Below the pieces are notes generated by a model that was not told the origin of the DNA, searched no databases, and saw only the letters and a program-made list of their open reading frames with translations. Made by a program: the position numbers and the translations under genes. Of a stretch of DNA of 64,000 nucleotides, positions 58,074 through 64,000 are shown piece by piece; within the stretch, counting starts at the first letter, position 1; each line of letters opens with the position of its first letter. Origin of the DNA: Acetobacteraceae bacterium (GTDB lineage Bacteria; Pseudomonadota; Alphaproteobacteria; Acetobacterales; Acetobacteraceae); contig CANJJS010000007.1 of assembly GCA_947474705.1 (NCBI GenBank), positions 41,381 to 105,380 on the forward strand, read 5' to 3'.

Positions 58074-61000
58074 CCTCGCGCTGTCGGGGACGTTGTTTTC
58101 CCCGGTCTTCGTGGCGCGGGAACTGCCGGTGCTGCTGGCGCGCTCGCGGCCAAGGGGGGGAACAGGGGATGGGACTGGGGACGGCTGGGCGCGGGTGAAA
58201 GCGGGGCTTCTGGCCCTGGCCGGCACAGTCGGACCAACCCGGGTTCTGCGCCATGCGGTCGCGCCGCTGGCCGATGCCTTGGGATTTCAGCCGCCGCGCC
58301 GGTCCGCGCCGGTCGAAACCCGCGACGGCGCGGAAGACGGCGGTTACCTGCTCGCCGCGCCCGAGGGGCCCGGTCTTCGCGTCTGGCCGGTCGAGGCCGG
58401 ACGGCCGCTCGACAGCGGCGCGAAACGCGGCGCCAGCCCGGTCCGCGCCGCGTTCCGGGTGCTGCGCGTGTGTGGCGAGACGATGGGCCTGGTGCTGAAC
58501 GGCCACGAATTGCGTCTGCTGCTGCACGATCCCAATGGCGGCGAGGGGCAGGCGATCGCGGCGCTGGCGGGGCGGTCCGGCTGGGCCGCGCATGCGAGCC
58601 CGCCGCCGTCTTTTGTCACGCTTTCCGCGCTCGCCTCGCCCGCGGGGATCGTCGCCGCCGCCGGGATTTTCGAGGCGGCGCATGCCCACCAGGCCGCCGC
58701 GGCCAAATCGTTGCGGGCCCAGACCCGCGCCGCGATCGCGGATTTCGCCGGCCAGGTCCTGGACCATCCAGCCAACCGCGGCCAGAATCCCGATCCGGGC
58801 CTGATCTGGCGTCAGGCACTGACGATCGTTTACCGATTGTTGTTCGTTCTGAAAATGGAAAGCGCCACCGGGCCGGGACAGGGTTTCGGCTTCGCCAACG
58901 CCGCCGCCTGGCGCCGCGATTTGTCGCCGGGCCGCGCGCTGGCGCCACTGGTCCGCCGCCTCCTCGATCTGGAGCACGACACCGGGCGGATGCTGGAACA
59001 GGGGTTGCGCCTGCTGTTCGGCGTGCTGCGCGATGGGCTCTCGCACGCGGATTTTTCCATTGCGCCTTTGGGCGGCGGGCTGTTCGATCCCGCCGCGACC
59101 GCCTGCCTCGACGGCCTGGTCTGGGGCGAGCGGGCGGTGGCGTTGTTGTTGGACCGGCTGCTTTGGACCGCGCCCGGCGCCGGGGAACGGGATCGCGTGC
59201 ATTACGGTTTCCTCGATGTCGAGGAACTCGGCCATGTCTACGAATCCCTGCTCGACCTGGAACCGGCGGGCGAGGGGCCGTTTCAGCTCCGCGCCGGTTC
59301 GCGCCGCCGGACCGGCGGGTCTTATTACACGCCGCGCGCCTTTGTCGGGTTTTTGGTCAGGGAAACCTTGTCGCCGTTGACGGCGCGCGCGGTGGACGCC
59401 GCCGATCCCGCCGCCATCCTGCGCGTCAAAGTCTTCGATCCCGCGATGGGTAGCGGTCATTTCCTGGTGGAATCCTGCCGTTTCCTGGCGGCGGCGCTGT
59501 ACGAGGCCTGCCAGCGTTGCGACGCGATCGCCACGCCAGAGGCGCGCGCGCGGGTCGATGCCTTGCCGGATCCGGACCGGCGTCTCGCGGCGTATTTGCC
59601 GGCGCGCTGCCATGGCGGGGCGGCGCCCGGACCGGCGCGGGAACGGGCTTTGGCGATCTGCCGCAGACTGGTCGCGGTGCATTGCCTGTACGGTGTGGAT
59701 CGCGATCCGATGGCGGTGGAGCTTGCGAAACTCTCGATCTGGCTGGAATCCTTCGCCGAGGGCCTGCCGCTGACCTTCCTGGATCATCGCCTGTTACAGG
59801 GCGATTCGATCGCGGCGCCGTTTTTTGACCAAATGTGTCGGCTTCCCGTTGGCGGCGGCGAACTGGATCCCTTGTTGGCCGGCGAGGTCGTGGCTCGCCT
59901 CGATGCCGCGCGGGCCGCGGTCGCGGCGGAAATCCGGACATTGGACGGCGATATCGGCGCCAGCCTCGCCGAAATCGCGGCGAAGGAAGCGGCGCGGGCG
60001 CGGCTGGACGCGGCGTTGGCGCCGCTGCGCGCTTTGGCGCGGGCCTGGTCGGGCGCGGTGGCCACCGGCGCCCGGGAGGCCAACGACGCCTGGCTCGGCC
60101 TGGCCCATGCCGTCGCCGAGACCGGCGCGCCGCCGGACCGTCCGCATGCGCATCAGGCGCGGCTGCTGGCCAAGGGCGCGGATGCGCTGCCGCTCGATCT
60201 GATATTTCCGGACGTTTTCGCGCATGGCGGTTTCGACGCGGTGCTCGGCAATCCGCCCTGGGATGTCGTGCATTATCAGACGCGGGAGTTTCTCGCCCCT
60301 TTCGATCCGGCGATTCTGGCCGCGCCGACGAAGCGGGAGCGCGATGCCATCGAGCGGCGGTTGCTGGAAGATCCCGCCATCGCCGCCGAATTCGGCCAGT
60401 ACCGGGCCGGGTTCGCGGAACGCAAACGTCTGTGCGACCGGCTGTTTCCCCGCGCCGGTCCGACGGGCTCGATCGATCTGTTTCAGATTTTCGCGCAGCG
60501 CATGATGGATTGCATGGGGCCCGAGGGGGCGCTGGGTTTCGTCGTGCCGTCCTCGCTGCTGGCCAACGAGGGCACCGCGGGGCTGCGGACGGAAATGCTG
60601 ACTCGGACGCGGCTCGAAACCTGTTTCACCTTCGAGAACCGCCGCAAATTGTTCGATATTCACGCCAGTCTGAAGTTTTCCGCGATCGTCGCGCGGCGGC
60701 CCGGTCCGACCGGGACGTTTCGCTGCGCGTTCTATCTCGACGGGCTCGCCGCGCTGCGCGAACCGGATCGGATCATGTCGTACGACCGCGCTTTTCTGAC
60801 GGCGTCGGGCGGGGAACACGCTTCGTTCCTGGAACTGCGCGGCGCCGAGGATTTGCGGATCGCACGGGATTTGTTCGTGGATCGCCCCGACATGAAAAGC
60901 TGGATGGCGGCGCGCGGCATCGTGTTCGGCCGGGAGGCGCATATGACAGACGACGCCTGGCGCTTTTCGCCCGCCGGGACCCTGGATGCGCTGCCTCTGC

Positions 61001-61680
61001 ATGAAGGCAAGACATTCCATCAATACACCGACCGCTGGAAAGCGCCGCCGCGCTACGCGATCCGCCGCGACGGGCTCGACGGCAAACCCGCCTGGCTGCG
61101 GGCGGCCAGGCATTATCGGCTGGTGTTTCGAGAGATCGCCCGTTCGACCGACGAGCGCTCGACGATCGCCGCGATTCTGCCGCCCGACCATTTGTGCGGT
61201 CATAAGGCGACCTGCGAGAAAACGCCTTGGGCGCGGCCCGATGCCGCGGCGCTGGCGCTGTGCGCGATTTTCAATTCGTTTGTTTTCGATTGGTGCGTCC
61301 GGCAAAAAATCGCCGCCAGCCTCAGCCTGTTCATGCTGAACGCCTGTCCGGCGCCGTCGTTGAGCGAGGCGGCTTTGGCGTTTCTGGCGCGTGGCGCCGC
61401 GCGGTTGTCGTTTCGTCCGGGGGCGTACGATTCGTTATGGCAGGAGCAACTGGGTTCCCATGCGCCGGGACCGCCGGACGATCCCGCGGGGTTGCGGGCC
61501 GCGCTGGATGCCGCGGTGGCGCATGGTTACGGTCTGACGCGCGCGGGCTATGCCCATGTGCTCTCAGGATTTTCGCACAAATCCAACGCCGGGGCGCCGG
61601 CGTTGTGTCTGGCGGCGTTCGAGGAATACGAGGAGAGGGGCGAGGCCGGATTTTTCGAGGCATACGATATTCGGGAATAA
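58060..61680 (+). CDS. Large N6-adenine DNA methyltransferase (Eco57I/PglX/DrmMI-like)
   Basis: A 1206-residue protein. The SAM-binding motif I is in KVFDPAMGSGHFLVE (about 460), after 'GGSYYTPRAFVGFLVRETL', and the catalytic motif IV is NPPW (LGNPPWDV, about 731). 'YGVDRDPMAVELAKLSIWLE' lies between. The N-terminal ~430 residues have helical regions, and the C-terminal part ('SLSLFMLNACPAP') looks like a target-recognition domain. I see no plain nuclease motif. It overlaps the helicase gene, so they form one operon. It should modify a DNA site and act in phage defence or R-M. Confidence 0.9.
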   Translation: MPGDDLALSGTLFSPVFVARELPVLLARSRPRGGTGDGTGDGWARVKAGLLALAGTVGPTRVLRHAVAPLADALGFQPPRRSAPVETRDGAEDGGYLLAAPEGPGLRVWPVEAGRPLDSGAKRGASPVRAAFRVLRVCGETMGLVLNGHELRLLLHDPNGGEGQAIAALAGRSGWAAHASPPPSFVTLSALASPAGIVAAAGIFEAAHAHQAAAAKSLRAQTRAAIADFAGQVLDHPANRGQNPDPGLIWRQALTIVYRLLFVLKMESATGPGQGFGFANAAAWRRDLSPGRALAPLVRRLLDLEHDTGRMLEQGLRLLFGVLRDGLSHADFSIAPLGGGLFDPAATACLDGLVWGERAVALLLDRLLWTAPGAGERDRVHYGFLDVEELGHVYESLLDLEPAGEGPFQLRAGSRRRTGGSYYTPRAFVGFLVRETLSPLTARAVDAADPAAILRVKVFDPAMGSGHFLVESCRFLAAALYEACQRCDAIATPEARARVDALPDPDRRLAAYLPARCHGGAAPGPARERALAICRRLVAVHCLYGVDRDPMAVELAKLSIWLESFAEGLPLTFLDHRLLQGDSIAAPFFDQMCRLPVGGGELDPLLAGEVVARLDAARAAVAAEIRTLDGDIGASLAEIAAKEAARARLDAALAPLRALARAWSGAVATGAREANDAWLGLAHAVAETGAPPDRPHAHQARLLAKGADALPLDLIFPDVFAHGGFDAVLGNPPWDVVHYQTREFLAPFDPAILAAPTKRERDAIERRLLEDPAIAAEFGQYRAGFAERKRLCDRLFPRAGPTGSIDLFQIFAQRMMDCMGPEGALGFVVPSSLLANEGTAGLRTEMLTRTRLETCFTFENRRKLFDIHASLKFSAIVARRPGPTGTFRCAFYLDGLAALREPDRIMSYDRAFLTASGGEHASFLELRGAEDLRIARDLFVDRPDMKSWMAARGIVFGREAHMTDDAWRFSPAGTLDALPLHEGKTFHQYTDRWKAPPRYAIRRDGLDGKPAWLRAARHYRLVFREIARSTDERSTIAAILPPDHLCGHKATCEKTPWARPDAAALALCAIFNSFVFDWCVRQKIAASLSLFMLNACPAPSLSEAALAFLARGAARLSFRPGAYDSLWQEQLGSHAPGPPDDPAGLRAALDAAVAHGYGLTRAGYAHVLSGFSHKSNAGAPALCLAAFEEYEERGEAGFFEAYDIRE

Positions 61681-61715
61681 TGACTGCCGCGCGGTGGCCA
61701 CGCGGGCCGGCGTCG

Positions 61716-63314
61716 TCACCCCACGATCGACAGCGCCACCGCCTCGCCGACCTTGATCCCGTCCACGCCGGCCGACAGGATTCCGCCCGCGTAGCCCGCG
61801 CCTTCGCCCGCCGGAAACAAGCCCATTGTGTTCAGGCTTTGAAAATCCGGACCGCGGGAAATCCGCAACGGCGAGGATGTGCGTGTTTCCACGCCCGTCA
61901 TGACCGCGTCCGGCATCGCGAAACCGGCGATACGGCGGTCGAACACCGGCAGCGCCTCGCGGATGGCCTCGATGGCATAGTCCGGCAGGCAGGCGGCGAG
62001 GTCCGTCATGTGCACGCCTGGCTTGTAGGACGGTGTCACCGATCCGATCGCCGTCGAGGCCCGGCCGCCGAGAAAATCCTCCACGCGCTGTCCCGGTGCC
62101 ACGTAATCGCCGCCGCCGGCGGCGAAGGCCAGCGCTTCCCAGTGACGTTGAAAATCCATCCCCGCCATCGCGCCACCTGGGTAATCCTCGGGCGAGATGC
62201 CCACGACGAGGCCGGCGTTGGCGTTGAATTCCGCGCGGGAATACTGGCTCATGCCGTTGGTCACGACCCGGCCGGGTTCGGACGTCGCGGCGACCACGCG
62301 TCCCCCTGGGCACATGCAAAAACTGTAGACGGAGCGGCCATTTTTCGCGTGGTGGACCAGTTTGTAATCGGCCGCGCCGAGCAGCGGATGGCCCGCGAAG
62401 CGGCCGAAGCGGGCCTTGTCGATGAGTGCCTGGGGGTGTTCGATTCGCACGCCGATGGAAAACGGTTTCGGTGTCATCGCGACGCCGCGCGCGTGCAGCA
62501 TGGCGAAGGTTTCGCGCGCGCTGTGGCCGATGGCCAGCACCACGCGATCGGTGGCGATGGTTTCCCCGGTTTCCAGTTCCACCGCGCGCACGCGGCGCGT
62601 CCCGCCGGGGTTTTCCGAAATATCGATATTCGAGACTTTTGACTCGAACCGGTATTCGCCGCCCAGGGCCTCGATTTTGGCGCGGATTGCTTCGACGATG
62701 GTGACCAGGCGGAAGGTGCCGATATGCGGTTTCGCGGACCACAGAATTTCTTCCGGCCCGCCGGCCGCGACGAACTCGGTCAGGACTTTGCGGCCAAGGT
62801 CGCGGGCTTCCTTGATGCCGCTGTAGAGTTTGCCGTCGGAAAACGTGCCCGCGCCGCCTTCGCCGAATTGCGCGTTGCTTTCGGGTGTCAGGACGCCCCG
62901 GCGCCACAACGCCCATGTGTCCTTGGTGCGCTCGCGGACGATCTTGCCGCGCTCGAGGATGAGGGGACGGAAGCCCATTTCCGCCAGCACCAGCGCCGCG
63001 AACAGCCCGCAGGGGCCGCCGCCGATCACCACGGGGCGCGAGGCGAGGTTCGCGGGCGCCCGCGCCGGGCTCCGGTACGTGGTATCCGGGATCGGCCCGA
63101 TATGCCGGTCGCCTGGCGGGACCGCCTCCGGCACCGTCGCGTCGATGGAATAGATGAGTTGGATCGCGTCCCGGCGCCGCGCGTCGTAGCCGCGGCGCGC
63201 GACCGACCAGGTCAGCTCCGCCGCCTCGTCCAGCCCCAGACGGGCGCGAATCGCGTCTTCCAGCGCCGCCGCGTCGTGATCCAGCGGCAGGCGCAGTTCG
63301 GTCAGGCGCGGCAT
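61716..63314 (-). CDS. FAD-dependent dehydrogenase of the COG2509 group
   Basis: Start at ATG 63314, giving 532 residues; the track start is inside the amidase gene. After an N-terminal ~90-residue domain ('RLPLDHDAAALEDAIRARLG') comes the FAD site VIGGGPCGLFAALVLAE. Then 'PESNAQFGEGGAGTFSDGKL' and 'EGAGYAGGILSAGVDGIKVG' mark the COG2509 group of uncharacterised FAD dehydrogenases. They are widespread and of unknown substrate. The ATG overlaps the TGA of the amidase gene by one base (TGATG), so they are in one operon. Confidence 0.88.
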   Translation of the reverse strand: MPRLTELRLPLDHDAAALEDAIRARLGLDEAAELTWSVARRGYDARRRDAIQLIYSIDATVPEAVPPGDRHIGPIPDTTYRSPARAPANLASRPVVIGGGPCGLFAALVLAEMGFRPLILERGKIVRERTKDTWALWRRGVLTPESNAQFGEGGAGTFSDGKLYSGIKEARDLGRKVLTEFVAAGGPEEILWSAKPHIGTFRLVTIVEAIRAKIEALGGEYRFESKVSNIDISENPGGTRRVRAVELETGETIATDRVVLAIGHSARETFAMLHARGVAMTPKPFSIGVRIEHPQALIDKARFGRFAGHPLLGAADYKLVHHAKNGRSVYSFCMCPGGRVVAATSEPGRVVTNGMSQYSRAEFNANAGLVVGISPEDYPGGAMAGMDFQRHWEALAFAAGGGDYVAPGQRVEDFLGGRASTAIGSVTPSYKPGVHMTDLAACLPDYAIEAIREALPVFDRRIAGFAMPDAVMTGVETRTSSPLRISRGPDFQSLNTMGLFPAGEGAGYAGGILSAGVDGIKVGEAVALSIVG

Positions 63315-64000
63315 CAGCCGGTGGGAGTCATGACGAAGATCTGGCTCGGTTCCTCGTAAAAATCCCGCTTGCGGTTCAACCGTCCCAGCATGGCGTCGAT
63401 ATAAGGCGCGGTGGCGCAAAGCTGTTCGAAGTGGCGTTCGTTCAGGGTCAGGCCGGCGCGGCGGCAGATGCCGGCGATGCGATCGCGTTCCGCCTGGCCG
63501 ATTTCGGCTTTCGCCGGGGGCGGGACCGGAGGCAGGGCCGTGGAGAACACCGCGTTCGGGTCCAGCACCGGCCGCCTTTTGCCCCATCCCGTTGCGTCCT
63601 CGTACGCCTTCGCCGCGCGCAGCACGTCCGCCTCGCCGAAGGGGCGGCCGACGATCTGCATCGACAGCGGCATGCCTTCCGGCGAGAAGCCGATGCACTG
63701 CGCCACGGCCGGGCCGCCCAGCACGTTGAACGGGGTGGTCAGGGAGGCGCGCTGCCAGAAAGCGATCGTCTGGTGCCCGTCCAGCCGCGGCGCCGGGCCG
63801 GGCGCCAGGGTCACCAGAAAATCGAATTTTTCGTAGATGGGCGCCATTTCCGCGATCATCGCCCGCCGTTCCCGCGATGCCTGCACGTAATCGGCGCCGG
63901 AGAACAGCAGCGCGCCCAGCGACCGGCCGAGAAAATCCTCGCCGAAATCGGCCAGCCTTGTGCGCAGCACGGGCTCGTGCACCGCGTAGAGTTCGCTTTC
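63314..64000 (-). CDS. Amidase-signature family protein, C-terminal part (5' end outside window)
   Basis: The frame is open to the right edge, so only the last 228 residues are seen; the track start at 63982 is not a true start. 'DFLVTLAPGPAPRLDG', 'LTTPFNVLGGPAVAQCIGFS' and 'GMPLSMQIVGRPFGEADVLR' are the typical end of amidase-signature enzymes (GatA-like fold). The catalytic Ser-Ser-Lys part lies outside the window. It should hydrolyse an amide. Its stop overlaps the start of the FAD-dependent dehydrogenase gene. Confidence 0.9.
   Translation of the reverse strand, partial: ESELYAVHEPVLRTRLADFGEDFLGRSLGALLFSGADYVQASRERRAMIAEMAPIYEKFDFLVTLAPGPAPRLDGHQTIAFWQRASLTTPFNVLGGPAVAQCIGFSPEGMPLSMQIVGRPFGEADVLRAAKAYEDATGWGKRRPVLDPNAVFSTALPPVPPPAKAEIGQAERDRIAGICRRAGLTLNERHFEQLCATAPYIDAMLGRLNRKRDFYEEPSQIFVMTPTG

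Noticed and set aside
55488-58226. 912-codon minus-strand ORF
   Set aside because: Lies opposite the helicase gene, whose motifs are certain; composition is Gly/Arg/Gln-rich without domains.
1-64000. tRNA, rRNA, CRISPR, transposase or integrase genes
   Set aside because: I looked in all gene gaps and found no cloverleaf T-loop context, no spaced direct repeats and no transposase or integrase motifs in the ORF list.

Overview
The window looks like chromosomal DNA from a high-GC alphaproteobacterium. An Acetobacteraceae or Rhodospirillales relative is my best guess. This rests on the very high GC, the rpsF-rpsR-rplI operon with an extended L9, a sigma-54 flagellar promoter, the Uma2 and DUF29 genes, and the GGGGCAAAGCCCC-type mosaic repeats between genes. 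I see no tRNA, rRNA, CRISPR array, transposase or integrase gene, so this is a host chromosome and not a phage or plasmid.

Layout. (1) 1-15 kb is a catabolic region. It holds three Baeyer-Villiger-type flavin monooxygenases, four solute-binding proteins with no ABC permease or ATPase nearby, a family III CoA-transferase, an EamA exporter, a TauD-like dioxygenase and the end of an N-acyl-D-amino-acid deacylase-like gene. (2) 15-19.6 kb has a DUF4123 gene with a partner gene, a TPR/glycosyltransferase-like protein and an MFS transporter. (3) 19.6-25.1 kb has motB-motA (unusual order), a BadI-like ring-opening hydrolase, a 3-hydroxyisobutyryl-CoA hydrolase-like gene and the ribosomal operon. (4) 25.3-34.6 kb has a frameshifted Uma2 gene, a beta-propeller gene, a TIR-domain/FGE-fold gene pair with a diversity-generating retroelement (DGR) repeat pair, then gltX and an amidohydrolase. 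(5) 34.7-51.9 kb has a thiolase/OB-fold pair, an OmpR-type regulator, an RpoH-like sigma factor, an Hpt protein, a GNAT enzyme, a SelD fusion, a second CoA-transferase, a second TauD-like enzyme, an LLM flavin oxidoreductase, an IlvD/Edd dehydratase and two transporters. (6) 52-54.9 kb has fliK-flgD behind a sigma-54 promoter. (7) 55-61.7 kb has a two-gene SNF2-helicase/adenine-methyltransferase module. (8) The end has a FAD-dependent dehydrogenase and the C-terminal part of an amidase.

The main discovery is the DGR. A 112-bp template repeat (28596-28707) and a 112-bp variable repeat (28946-29057), exactly 350 bp apart, differ at 13 positions. On the coding strand all 13 are adenines in the template. 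The variable repeat is the last ~38 residues of an FGE/C-type-lectin-fold protein, whose gene overlaps an upstream TIR-domain gene by an ATGA. No reverse transcriptase is encoded in the window. I read this as a TIR effector paired with a hypervariable recognition protein, mutagenised by an RT encoded elsewhere or since lost.

A second theme is short non-coding mobile repeats. These include a 337-bp element with 39-bp terminal inverted repeats (42762-43098), an inverted copy of its core near 37650-37930, a variant with a 36-bp perfect hairpin (23618-23691), a 35-bp perfect hairpin beside the DGR (28314-28394), and two other inverted-repeat families.
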